64,000 nucleotides of DNA from an uncultured Acidobacteriota bacterium. Its GTDB lineage: Bacteria > Acidobacteriota > UBA6911 > CAINFC01. The stretch lies in NCBI GenBank assembly GCA_903847975.1, contig CAINFC010000275.1, positions 50,257 to 114,256 of the forward strand. Direction: 5' to 3'. Position numbers and translations under genes: made by a program. The notes under the pieces are model-generated. The model worked only from the letters and a program-made list of their open reading frames with translations, was not told where the DNA came from and did no database searches. Every line of letters begins with the position of its first letter. Positions within the stretch are counted from its first letter, which is position 1. Shown here one piece after another: positions 1-8,387 of the stretch.

Positions 1-116
1 CAGCTCATCCGAGCGCCAGCCTCCCGATTCCTCTCAATGGATTTCCCGATGGAATCGGTCTGGCGATCGCTGAAGCGTATGCCTATCAAGCACGTCGAAT
101 CAATATAGGAGGATTA

Positions 117-977
117 ATGAAAAACACATGTATGATCCTGATCAGTCTGCTGCTTCTGGGCAGCAGCGTTTGCCTTGGTGCGGACGTCCTGACCTTTCAT
201 TCCTATGTGGACTCGGACCTTTGCGCGCGGCTCATGCTCGGTCCCATTACGTCGGCGCGGATCGAGTGCAGCCTGAAGACCCATAAGGAAGGCTCGAATC
301 CAGTGTTGGTCCGCCTCCAGGACAATACGGTTTTTGCAGTCAACAAGGAAAAGATGGTGAAAGACTATGTCGGCAAGCTGGCCGAGGCCACCGGAGAGGC
401 CAAGGTGAATTCCGGAACCATCAAGCTGCAGTCTATCAAACCCGAGGAAGCAAGCAGTATCCCGCAGGGCGATCCGGCCCGCAAACTGCTCGATGTGAGA
501 ACGTTCCAGGTCAAAGATGGGCCGAAAATCTTCGAAAAGATCCGGCACGAACTGGCCATGATGCCTTACATCAGTACGTTCGACTTCATCTCCTTCACCA
601 TGGTGGGAAGCGAGGTCATCCTGACCGGCTGGACCGTCCGCGAGACGAATCGCAGCGAAGCCTATAACCGCGTCAAGTCGATCGAAAGCGTTGACAAGAT
701 CATCAATAACATCGAGGTCCTGCCGCTGGGCTCCATGGATAATCAAATCCGGGCAGGTGCGCGGGCCAGGCTGCAGCGGCTGTTGTCAAGATATTTCTGG
801 GGCAGCGGTTCGGATATCAAGATTATTGTGAAGAACGGCAATATCATCCTGCTGGGGAACGTATCCAGCCAATCCGATGCCGACATCGCCAACATACAAT
901 GCGGTTCGGTGCCGATGGCCTTTCATGTGTTCAACCTGCTGCGCGTGGAGCCGTCTGCCGAAAAGGCCAGGAACTGA
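117..977 (+). CDS. Exported protein with two BON domains
   Basis: 286 residues. Residues 1-21 form a signal peptide (MKNT then a run of Ile/Leu), so the protein is exported. After an unassigned stretch (about 22-135) come two BON-like units at about 137-203 and 207-278, each with the family's alternating helix and strand pattern around a central glycine (SEVILTGWTV and GNIILLGNVS). BON domains are known from OsmY and from secretin or channel partners, and are thought to contact phospholipid. No enzymatic residues are expected. An AGGAGG box lies four bases before the ATG. It is the first of a run of closely spaced plus-strand genes (38 bases to the next start) rich in envelope proteins, which fits an osmotic or envelope-stress role. 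That role is inferred. Confidence 0.85.
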   Translation: MKNTCMILISLLLLGSSVCLGADVLTFHSYVDSDLCARLMLGPITSARIECSLKTHKEGSNPVLVRLQDNTVFAVNKEKMVKDYVGKLAEATGEAKVNSGTIKLQSIKPEEASSIPQGDPARKLLDVRTFQVKDGPKIFEKIRHELAMMPYISTFDFISFTMVGSEVILTGWTVRETNRSEAYNRVKSIESVDKIINNIEVLPLGSMDNQIRAGARARLQRLLSRYFWGSGSDIKIIVKNGNIILLGNVSSQSDADIANIQCGSVPMAFHVFNLLRVEPSAEKARN

Positions 978-1015
978 ATTGCGGTGCGGTGGCTTTTACC
1001 ATAATGGAGGAAGAG

Positions 1016-1822
1016 ATGATCAGACATAAAGACGTTTTATTGAAAAATATGACCGGCTGGCTGGCCGTGGTATGTGTATTTCTGGCTATGGGCTGCTCGC
1101 CGGTTACCCAGCCCGCCCAATCCCCATCCCCCGCGGCGCCACAATCCGCCCTGAAGAAGATCCCGACCGGTCAGGAGTTTTCCGGATTTCTGAAAGATTA
1201 CTCGGCGCTGAAGCCCAACCCCAGGGTGGAGAGCGCCCTGACCTTTGTCCGGGAGGATGCCCAGAAAAACCTGCGCAGCTATTTTGCGATCATGGTCGAT
1301 CCCATTGAAGTTTACGTGGCCACGGACGCCGATGAGGGGAAGATTTCGGAAACCTCCCGCAAGGCCGTAACGAATTACTTCGAGCACGCCCTGAAGAAGG
1401 CGGTATCCGACGCTTTCCCGGTAGTGGAAGCGGCCGGTCCGCTGACGCTGCGCCTGCGGGCCGCGCTGGTTGGCGTGGATGTCGGCGGAGAGGTGCCCGC
1501 CTCCGATCTGCCTGCCGATATCGGGCCGCTGGATCGCCTTTTGAACATCGGAAAGCTACGTGTGGAGATGGAGCTGGTAGACTCCGAGACGGGCGAGCGG
1601 ATCGCGGCGATGGTGGACAAGTCGGAGCTTGGCGCCGGGGCCCATGTAGGGGCGCAGTACTTCTCGCGGTCCGAGCGATTCGCCGCGGCCCGGGAAGCAT
1701 TCGACGAGTGGGCGGCGAGAGTGCGCGAATTCCTTGACTCGTCCCATGAGCTGGCGGGATCCGATGCCGAGCGGGCGGACAAGGCGTATAAGCCCTATAG
1801 TGCCTCCCCGGCCGGGAAGTAG
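1016..1822 (+). CDS. Putative lipoprotein, DUF3313-like
   Basis: 268 residues from the ATG at 1016. I chose it because GGAGGA lies directly upstream, although the frame is open further 5'. The N-terminus has a hydrophobic segment ending in LAMGC (Cys 27), a lipobox-like site, followed by a Pro/Ser/Ala linker typical of lipoproteins. The body starts with SGFLKDYSAL, which I associate with DUF3313 outer-membrane lipoproteins. The rest alternates amphipathic strands and helices, including a VDSETGERIAAMVDKS segment like that family's late strand pair. Function is unknown. It is co-transcribed in all likelihood with the BON protein upstream, 38 bases away. Downstream lies a palindromic repeat before the next gene. 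Confidence 0.7.
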   Translation: MIRHKDVLLKNMTGWLAVVCVFLAMGCSPVTQPAQSPSPAAPQSALKKIPTGQEFSGFLKDYSALKPNPRVESALTFVREDAQKNLRSYFAIMVDPIEVYVATDADEGKISETSRKAVTNYFEHALKKAVSDAFPVVEAAGPLTLRLRAALVGVDVGGEVPASDLPADIGPLDRLLNIGKLRVEMELVDSETGERIAAMVDKSELGAGAHVGAQYFSRSERFAAAREAFDEWAARVREFLDSSHELAGSDAERADKAYKPYSASPAGK

Positions 1823-1837
1823 AGCATTTCCCGAAAG

Positions 1838-1916
1838 GCTCTTTCTCTTTTCTTCCCGGTCTTCCTTTCTTCCTGTGGGATTTTTATCACAGGAAGACGA
1901 GAAAATCCGGAAGCAA
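1838..1916. repeat. Intergenic palindromic repeat R1, copy a (diverged)
   Basis: Pyrimidine-rich left half (CTTCCTTTCTTCCTGTG) and purine-rich right half (CACAGGAAGACGAGAA) form a stem of about a dozen pairs around a short AT loop. The same element recurs at 8190-8311 and 51992-52115. This copy is the most diverged and lacks the conserved right extension. It sits between two codirectional genes. Confidence 0.75.
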
Positions 1917-1935
1917 GTCTGTAGGGTTATTGAAT

Positions 1936-2664
1936 ATGTCTGTACCTCGAAACTGTTTTATCCTGTGGGTTCTCCTGCAGGTCGGCTGCGTTTGCCTGGC
2001 GCAGCCGGAGGGGAAGCCGGTTTTCGTTTCCATTCCGGCCGGCGAGTTTTGGATGGGCGCCGAGAATGGTTATCCGGACGAAAAGCCCGTGCACCGCGTG
2101 ACCCTGAGCCTCGGCTTCGACATCATGAAGTATGAAGTCACCCAGGGCCAGTGGGAAGCGGTGATGGGCAGCAACCCTGCGCATTTTAAGGATTGCGGTT
2201 CCCGGTGCCCGGTAGAGACGGTTTCTTATCTCGACGTGCAGGCATTTCTCTCCAAGCTCAACGCGCAAAAAGACGGATGGCAATACCGCCTTCCGACCGA
2301 GGCGGAATGGGAATATGCCGCCCGTGCCGGAACCAAGGGCGATTACGCCGGGGATCTGGATGCCATGGCTTGGTATAAAGCGAATTCCGGGGAAAAAACG
2401 CATCCGGTGGGCCAGAAGCAGCCTAATGCCTGGGGGTTGTACGACATGCACGGAAACGTCTGGGAATGGGTGCAGGATTGGTACGGCGATTATTCGCCGG
2501 AAGCGGTCACCGATCCCACCGGGCCGGCTTCGGGTTCCACGCGGGTCGTTCGAGGCGGCGGCTGGTTTGGCCTCGATTGGAGGTGCCGGTCAGCCAAGCG
2601 CGACTGGCTGGACATAAACCGCCGCTACAACCTCCATGGTTTCCGACTGGTCCGGTTCAAATAA
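1936..2664 (+). CDS. Exported SUMF1/formylglycine-generating-enzyme-fold protein, probably not a sulfatase activator
   Basis: 242 residues from ATG 1936; a TTG two codons earlier is possible. The signal peptide (about 1-23) is followed by a single SUMF1/FGE-sulfatase domain: FVSIPAGEFWMG, DEKPVHRVTL, YEVTQGQWEAVMG, LPTEAEWEYAARAG, LYDMHGNVWEWVQDWY and RVVRGGGWF, near the usual 220-260 residue length. In true aerobic FGEs two cysteines five residues apart follow the GGSW motif. Here the first is Gly (about residue 212) and only the second is Cys (about 217). The Cu-binding pair is therefore incomplete, and formylglycine formation is doubtful. Many SUMF1-fold proteins have other roles. An arylsulfatase is encoded 3 kb downstream, but it lacks a signal peptide and so would sit in another compartment. 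Confidence 0.85.
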   Translation: MSVPRNCFILWVLLQVGCVCLAQPEGKPVFVSIPAGEFWMGAENGYPDEKPVHRVTLSLGFDIMKYEVTQGQWEAVMGSNPAHFKDCGSRCPVETVSYLDVQAFLSKLNAQKDGWQYRLPTEAEWEYAARAGTKGDYAGDLDAMAWYKANSGEKTHPVGQKQPNAWGLYDMHGNVWEWVQDWYGDYSPEAVTDPTGPASGSTRVVRGGGWFGLDWRCRSAKRDWLDINRRYNLHGFRLVRFK

Positions 2665-2696
2665 GGTGCATGCTGCAGGACAACTGAGGTAGAAGG

Positions 2697-3035
2697 ATGG
2701 AGATCATTCACAACGGGGTGGAATTAGCTGCCGTGGGCCTGGAGGCTCTGGCCGTGGTGATTATGATCTTTTTCATCCTGTTCGGAACCGCACGCTGGCT
2801 GTGGCACTCCATGAGCAAGTTCGAGGCGGCCTACGAGAATTACCGGTTGGTTTTGGGCAAAACCCTGCTGATCGGTCTCGAGCTCCTGGTGGCCGCCGAT
2901 ATCATCCGCACGGTAGCCCTGGACATGACCCTTTTGAACATCGGGCTGCTGGCTTGCCTGGTGGCCGTACGGACATTCCTGGGATGGACGCTGACCGTGG
3001 AGGTCGAGGGCCGCTGGCCATGGCAAAGATCCTGA
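2697..3035 (+). CDS. DUF1622 family membrane protein
   Basis: 112 residues with three predicted membrane segments (about 14-33, 56-72, 78-95). The pattern GKTLLIGLELLVAADIIRTV followed by VRTFLGWTL and EVEGRWPW matches the DUF1622 family, whose members are of this length. Biochemical function is unknown. A purine-rich GAGGTAGAAGG precedes the ATG. It lies 32 bases after the SUMF1-fold gene and 66 before a DUF2254 gene. Families of this kind often sit in stress or envelope clusters, and operon membership here is inferred from spacing. Confidence 0.85.
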   Translation: MEIIHNGVELAAVGLEALAVVIMIFFILFGTARWLWHSMSKFEAAYENYRLVLGKTLLIGLELLVAADIIRTVALDMTLLNIGLLACLVAVRTFLGWTLTVEVEGRWPWQRS

Positions 3036-3101
3036 AATGCAACCTTCTTTTGCGGGTGATGGCGCCATGAATTACAGCAGGAGATCGACGGGCTGCGGGG
3101 C

Positions 3102-4484
3102 ATGTCCGCCGGGGAGATCTCAGTGAGCTGGAGGACTCGTTTTCGGTGCAGGATGTTCCTGCGCTCTTCCCTCTGCGTCCCGGCGATCGTCAGCATGGCA
3201 GCCGCGCTCCTCGCCGCACCCCTGATTCGCCTGGCCGATGATCGTATGCAATGGACGCTGATGGGCTTCGGGCTCGAGGGATCAAGACTGGTCGTCGGGG
3301 CCCTCGCTTCATCCCTGCTGACATTCATCGTCTTCGCCTTCAGCATAATCCTGCTTCTGGTCCAGGTGGCGGGCGGCCAGCTCACGCCGCGCATCATTGC
3401 CCGGATATTCGAAACGCGTCTCACCAGGCAGACGGTGAGCGCCTTTGTGTTTTCCTATGTCTATTCCCTGGCGGCCTTGGGCCGCATCGAAGAGCGCGTC
3501 CCTCAATTGCCCGTGCTGATCGCCGTTCTCTCCAGCCTGCTCAGCGTCGCCCTGTTTCTTTCCCTGATCCAGACGGCCGGACGGAATGTCCGGCCGATTA
3601 TGATTCTGACCCGTGTGGGCGACGATACCCGGAATGTGATTCAGGCCCTCTACCCGGAGCCATTTTCCCCGCACCGGAAGGGTCAATCCCCTTCCGATTT
3701 TCCTGTCGCCCCGGCGCATCGAACCGTTGTCTATGGCGGACCTTCCGGGACGGTGCTGGCCTTTCATGCCGTCCAGTTGGCGGATTATGCCCGGCGGGCC
3801 GACGGCAGGATTGTGCTTCTTCCCCAGGTGGGCGACTTTCTGGCCACGGGAGAAGAGCTGTTTCAGCTCTACGGGGATTTCACCGGCATTGCGTCGGACG
3901 AGGATCTGATCTGCTGTGTCGCCCTGGGGACGGAGCGGATCCTGGATCACGACCCGGCGTTCGGCTTCCGCATCCTGGTGGACATTGCCAGCAAAGCCCT
4001 CTCGCCGGCCATTAATGATCCCACTACGGCCGCCCTGGTCATCGATCAGCTCCATCCTCTCCTGCACCTGCTCGCCGGCCGCGAGCTTGACAGTGGAGTG
4101 ATACGTGATTCCTCCGGCCGGGTGAGGCTGGCCTACCGGGTCCCCGGCTGGGAGGACTATGTCGCTCTGGCGGTAACCGAAATCCGGACGTACGGCGCCG
4201 GAAACCCGCAGGTGACCAGGCGGCTTCAGGCTTTGTTTGAAAAACTGCTGCCGATCGTTCCCGAGGCGCGCGCCGCGGCACTTCGCCAGGAGCAGGCGCT
4301 CCTGCAGCGCACCATAAACCGATCCTTCGCGGAGGAGGAAGACCGAACCATTGCCGGAACCGCCGATTGGCAGGGTTTCGGCAGTCGGCCCTTCCCTTCC
4401 ACCCGGGAGAAAGGATCTCCGACCCTCCCGTCAACGTCCAACCATTCGTCCATGACGGAACCAAAAGAAAGAGAATTGATATGA
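3102..4484 (+). CDS. DUF2254 family inner-membrane protein
   Basis: 460 residues. Membrane segments lie at about 25-45, 66-90, 110-128 and 136-155. The stretch LTFIVFAFSIILLLVQVAGG followed by QLTPR, with later ISIA-like and NDPTTA segments (SPAINDPTTAALVIDQL), is the hallmark of DUF2254. A soluble C-terminal part of about 280 residues follows. Function is unknown; a channel-like role has been suggested from topology only. The ribosome site is weak (GCGGGGC), so the start is less certain than the frame. The TGA stop overlaps the next start as ATGA, which indicates translational coupling with the downstream outer-membrane barrel gene. Confidence 0.85.
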   Translation: MSAGEISVSWRTRFRCRMFLRSSLCVPAIVSMAAALLAAPLIRLADDRMQWTLMGFGLEGSRLVVGALASSLLTFIVFAFSIILLLVQVAGGQLTPRIIARIFETRLTRQTVSAFVFSYVYSLAALGRIEERVPQLPVLIAVLSSLLSVALFLSLIQTAGRNVRPIMILTRVGDDTRNVIQALYPEPFSPHRKGQSPSDFPVAPAHRTVVYGGPSGTVLAFHAVQLADYARRADGRIVLLPQVGDFLATGEELFQLYGDFTGIASDEDLICCVALGTERILDHDPAFGFRILVDIASKALSPAINDPTTAALVIDQLHPLLHLLAGRELDSGVIRDSSGRVRLAYRVPGWEDYVALAVTEIRTYGAGNPQVTRRLQALFEKLLPIVPEARAAALRQEQALLQRTINRSFAEEEDRTIAGTADWQGFGSRPFPSTREKGSPTLPSTSNHSSMTEPKERELI

Positions 4485-5725
4485 GAACGGAATGCAGCGC
4501 GTTGGGAAAGTTCGATACCATTCTCCTGACCAGAACGCTCGGCCGGCTGATCTTATGGACGGTACTGACGATCGGGGGCTGCGCCCTGTGGAGCGCCCGC
4601 TCTTTCGGCCAGACGGAAGGGCAGGCCGCGGGAAAGACGGAGACCAAACCGGAGCCCGGAAAGGCCGGATCCTCTGTCCAGCCTTCCGGACCCGCGACAA
4701 CGGCCGAGCCGCAGGGAAAGTCCGCTAAAACAAGTTCCTATGTGGTGGCCCCTCTGCCGACTTCAAGCCCTGCCGTAGGGACAGGGCTGGTTCCGGTCCT
4801 GGGCTATATTTTTCGGTTAAACAAAAAAGACAAGATATCTCCGCCTTCGGCGATTGGAGCCGTCGGGTTCTTTACCAACAACGGCAGCCGCGGTTTGGCG
4901 TTCGGGGCCCAGCTCTTCTTCAAGGAGGACCGCTATCGGTTAATGACTGCCTGGGCCCGCGGGAATGTGAACTACGACATATACGGTTCGGGCAGGACGG
5001 AGGCCATCGGATTGCCCCTCAAACAGAAGGGCCAGATCTTCTTTGCTGAGTTCCAGCGTCGGCTGGGCTGGAAGTTTTTCCTGGGGCCCCGATTCACACA
5101 GGGGAATTCCGTTCTCAGCCTCCGACAAGGAGAGGACAGTGATGTGACCATTCCCCCGGATATCGGATTGAAGACCAACCTGACCGCCGTAGGCCTGCGC
5201 CTGAGCCGGGATACCAGCCCCAACCGTTTCTACCCGACGCGCGGCAGCTACATTAATTTCACTTCGGATTTCTTCTCGGAAGGGCTGGGCAGCAAGTATT
5301 CCTTCCAACGGTACAGGGCGACCTATACCAAGTATTGGGAGTTAAATAAGGATCAGGTCCTGGCATACAACGGACACTTCTGCGCCACGGGCGGGCAGCC
5401 CCCGTTCTATGCGAACTGCATCTATGGAACCAACAACCAGCTGAGAGGCTACACGGCGGGCAAGTATTTCACCCGCTACCTGGTGGCCACGCAGCTTGAG
5501 TTTCGACAGGTTCTTCCCAAGGGATTCGGAGCGGTGGCTTTCGGGGGTCTTGGCGAGGCGATTCCAGGTGGAACGCAATTGTACGGCAGCCGGAAGTTCC
5601 TTCCGGCCGGCGGTGCCGGCTTACGCTACCAGCTGAGCCGCAAATATCATGTCAATCTTCGGGCGGATTATGCCGTCGGCAGGGATGATCACGCCTTTAT
5701 CCTGGGCATTGGAGAGGCTTTCTGA
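4481..5725 (+). CDS. Omp85-type surface-antigen barrel without POTRA domains
   Basis: 414 residues from ATG 4481, which overlaps the preceding stop by four bases. The N-terminus has a hydrophobic export segment (about 24-44) and a Lys/Pro/Thr-rich linker to residue 85. The rest is a series of amphipathic beta strands ending in aromatic residues, finishing with HAFILGIGEAF. The segment FYPTRGSYINF and the NNQLRGYTAGKYF turn correspond to conserved positions of the bacterial surface antigen (Omp85 C-terminal) barrel, the latter to the RGF/Y loop. No POTRA-sized module fits between linker and barrel. The protein is thus an outer-membrane barrel of uncertain role, like the one at 15309-16529. Confidence 0.75.
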   Translation: MRTECSALGKFDTILLTRTLGRLILWTVLTIGGCALWSARSFGQTEGQAAGKTETKPEPGKAGSSVQPSGPATTAEPQGKSAKTSSYVVAPLPTSSPAVGTGLVPVLGYIFRLNKKDKISPPSAIGAVGFFTNNGSRGLAFGAQLFFKEDRYRLMTAWARGNVNYDIYGSGRTEAIGLPLKQKGQIFFAEFQRRLGWKFFLGPRFTQGNSVLSLRQGEDSDVTIPPDIGLKTNLTAVGLRLSRDTSPNRFYPTRGSYINFTSDFFSEGLGSKYSFQRYRATYTKYWELNKDQVLAYNGHFCATGGQPPFYANCIYGTNNQLRGYTAGKYFTRYLVATQLEFRQVLPKGFGAVAFGGLGEAIPGGTQLYGSRKFLPAGGAGLRYQLSRKYHVNLRADYAVGRDDHAFILGIGEAF

Positions 5726-5811
5726 TTCACTCTCCATCCCCGAGTCAGATCAAAACAACCAGACGGGCGGGTTCCCGGGAATTCGGAATATCTGCCAGAA
5801 AGGAACATGTT

Positions 5812-8187
5812 ATGACCACGCAAGACAGTAAACTGCGCACGCATCTGCCCATGCGGAACACTTCGCGACAAGGCCTGATCACCTACGATGCCAAGGATCC
5901 GGATACGAAGTTTCCGCCGATCGAGCTGCTGCGCCCGCCCAAGGGGGCTCCCAACGTCCTGATCATCCTGATCGACGATGCCGGTTTCGGCTCGTCGAGC
6001 GCTTTCGGCGGACCCTGCCACACGCCAACCGCAGAGAAGCTGGCGGCAGAAGGCTTGAAGTACAACCGCTTTCACACCACGGCGCTCTGCTCGCCGACCC
6101 GCCAGGCGCTGCTGACCGGACGGAACCATCACTCCTGCGGCATGGGCGGCATCACCGAAATCGCCACCGGGGCACCGGGATACAGCTCGGTGCTGCCCAA
6201 CTCCATGTCGCCCCTGGCCAAAACCCTGAAGCTGAATGGGTATTCCACCGCTCAGTTCGGCAAGTGCCATGAGGTGCCGGTTTGGGAAACCAGCCCGGTC
6301 GGTCCGTTCGACGCCTGGCCAACGGGCGGCGGAGGTTTCGAGTACTTTTACGGCTTTATCGGCGGCGAGGCCAATCAGTGGTACCCGACTCTCTATGAGG
6401 GCACCACCCCGGTCGAGCCGGAGAAGACGCCCGAAGAGGGCTACCACCTTATGGAGGACATGACCAACAAAGCCATGGCCTGGATCGGTCAGCAGAAGGC
6501 CCTGGCGGCCGACAAACCCTTTTTCGTCTACTTCGCGCCCGGTGCGACCCATGCTCCCCACCACGTTCCCAGGGAGTGGGCCGACCGGTACAAGGGTAAA
6601 TTCGATGGAGGGTGGGATAAGCTCCGCGAGGAAACCCTGGCCCGGCAGATAAAGCTGGGGGTGGTTCCCCCGGACTGCCGGCTTACACCGCGCCATGGGG
6701 AGATCCCGTCGTGGGAGCAAATGCCCGAGGCGCTCAAGCCGGTCCTGCGCCGGCAGATGGAAGTCTATGCCGGCTTCCTGGAATACACCGATTATCACAT
6801 CGGCCGGCTGATCAACACTCTGGAAAAGCTGAACATTCTCGAGGACACGTTGGTTTATTACATCATCGGCGACAACGGCGCTTCCGCCGAGGGAACCATC
6901 AACGGCACCTATAACGAGATGCTGAACTTCAACGGGCTCGGCGCGATCGAGACCCCGGAGTTTCTGACGGAACGCCTGGATAAGCTGGGCGGGACGGAAT
7001 CCTATAACCACTACGCCGTGGGCTGGGCTCACGCCATGAATGCTCCCTACCAGTGGACCAAACAGGTGGCTTCCCACTGGGGTGGAACGCGCAACGGCAC
7101 CATCGTTCACTGGCCGAAGGGAATTCAGGCCAAGGGCGAGATCCGCTCGCAGTTCTGCCATGTGATCGATGTGGCTCCGACAATTCTCGAAGCAGCCGGG
7201 CTGCCTGAGCCGGTCTCGGTGAACGGCGTGCCGCAGGATCCGATCGAGGGAGTCAGCATGCTCTATTCCTTTAACGAGGCCCGGGCCCCGGAGAGGCATG
7301 AGACGCAGTACTTCGAGATGTTTGGCAACCGCGGCATCTACCACAAGGGCTGGGCGGCGGTAACCAAGCACGGCACGCCCTGGATTCTCGTGGGGCGCAA
7401 GACCGTGCCCCTGGATGACGACGTCTGGGAACTCTATGACACGGCCAGCGACTGGAGTCAGACGAATGATCTTTCCAGGAAAATGCCGGAGAAGCTCAAG
7501 GAACTGCAGCGTCTCTGGCTGATCGAGGCGACCCGCTACAAGGTGCTGCCCATCGACGATCGGGTGGCGGAGAAGATGAATCCCGACCTGGCCGGCCGGC
7601 CGGTGTTCGTCAAGGGGAAAACCCAGATTCTGTTCGGCGGCATGGGCCGTCTGTCGGAAAACTGCGTGCTCAACCTGAAGAACAAGTCGCACTCCGTTAC
7701 CGCCGAGATCGTGGTTCCGGAGAAGGGGGCCGAGGGGGTCATTATTGCCCAGGGGGCCAATATCGGCGGCTGGAGTCTGTATGCCAAGGACGGCAAGCTC
7801 AAATACTGCTATAACCTGGGCGGTGTGAAGCAGTTCTTCGTCGAGGGGAACGTCCCGATCCCCGAGGGCGAGCATCAGGTCCGAATGGAGTTTGCCTATG
7901 CCGGAGGCGGTCTGGGAAAGGGCGGCAAGGCGACCCTGTTTGTGGATGGCCGGAAGGTCGGTGAGGGTGAAATTCCCATGACTCAGGCCATGGTTTTCTC
8001 CGCTGACGACGGCTGCGATGTCGGCGAGGACACCGGTGCGCCGGTATCTCCGGATTATTCCTCCCACGGCAATGCTTTCAATGGTGTGGTAAAGGGCGTG
8101 CATCTTGCCATTGCCGACGCCGCGGAAAGCGAGGTTCACCGGATCGATCCGGAGGATGCCATCCGCATCGCCATGGCCCGGCAGTAG
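5812..8187 (+). CDS. Arylsulfatase, alkaline-phosphatase superfamily, cytoplasmic type
   Basis: 791 residues. It hydrolyses sulfate esters, substrate unknown. Metal ligands appear as LIIDD-like ILIDDAGFG (Asp 55, 56). The formylglycine motif is CSPTRQALLTGR with Cys 93 as the modified residue. THAPHH (about 245) and GDNGAS (about 353) supply the remaining active-site positions. A C-terminal beta-sandwich-like region follows from about 580. There is no signal peptide; the sequence opens MTTQDSKL, as in cytosolic Pseudomonas-type arylsulfatases. GAAAGGA precedes the ATG. Activation needs an FGE-type enzyme, and the SUMF1-fold protein upstream is an unlikely candidate because it is exported and lacks one catalytic Cys. 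The gene is flanked downstream by repeat R1b. Confidence 0.92.
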   Translation: MTTQDSKLRTHLPMRNTSRQGLITYDAKDPDTKFPPIELLRPPKGAPNVLIILIDDAGFGSSSAFGGPCHTPTAEKLAAEGLKYNRFHTTALCSPTRQALLTGRNHHSCGMGGITEIATGAPGYSSVLPNSMSPLAKTLKLNGYSTAQFGKCHEVPVWETSPVGPFDAWPTGGGGFEYFYGFIGGEANQWYPTLYEGTTPVEPEKTPEEGYHLMEDMTNKAMAWIGQQKALAADKPFFVYFAPGATHAPHHVPREWADRYKGKFDGGWDKLREETLARQIKLGVVPPDCRLTPRHGEIPSWEQMPEALKPVLRRQMEVYAGFLEYTDYHIGRLINTLEKLNILEDTLVYYIIGDNGASAEGTINGTYNEMLNFNGLGAIETPEFLTERLDKLGGTESYNHYAVGWAHAMNAPYQWTKQVASHWGGTRNGTIVHWPKGIQAKGEIRSQFCHVIDVAPTILEAAGLPEPVSVNGVPQDPIEGVSMLYSFNEARAPERHETQYFEMFGNRGIYHKGWAAVTKHGTPWILVGRKTVPLDDDVWELYDTASDWSQTNDLSRKMPEKLKELQRLWLIEATRYKVLPIDDRVAEKMNPDLAGRPVFVKGKTQILFGGMGRLSENCVLNLKNKSHSVTAEIVVPEKGAEGVIIAQGANIGGWSLYAKDGKLKYCYNLGGVKQFFVEGNVPIPEGEHQVRMEFAYAGGGLGKGGKATLFVDGRKVGEGEIPMTQAMVFSADDGCDVGEDTGAPVSPDYSSHGNAFNGVVKGVHLAIADAAESEVHRIDPEDAIRIAMARQ

Positions 8188-8189
8188 CC

Positions 8190-8311
8190 GACAAGCCCCT
8201 CCGCTTTTCTTCCTGCTCTTCCTTTCTTCCTGTGAAGCCAATCATTTCACAGGAAGACGGGAAGATCAGGAAGGAAGGAAGAAAGAAGCTATCCGTATAT
8301 TTCAAAAGGGA
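8190..8311. repeat. Intergenic palindromic repeat R1, copy b
   Basis: Starts a few bases after the sulfatase stop. The arms TTCTTCCTGTGAA and TTCACAGGAAGA are perfectly complementary over 12 bases with an eight- to nine-base loop. They are flanked by a pyrimidine tract on the left and GGAAGGAAGGAAG on the right, then AAGCTATCCGTATATTTC. The right flank is shared almost exactly with the copy at 51992-52115. Confidence 0.85.
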
Positions 8312-8387
8312 TGGCTTAGCAAAAAATCCGGAAACCCATTGGGGTTCACAATTTCTTGCACGTCCAACACGGGGGTCGGAAGGTCCA

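Noticed and set aside
1..116. Search for a 5' gene end or promoter in the first 116 bases
   Set aside because: Nothing beyond the ribosome site before 117 could be supported.
1936..2664. Formylglycine-generating enzyme activating the nearby sulfatase
   Set aside because: One of the two catalytic Cys positions is Gly, and the protein is exported whereas the sulfatase is not.
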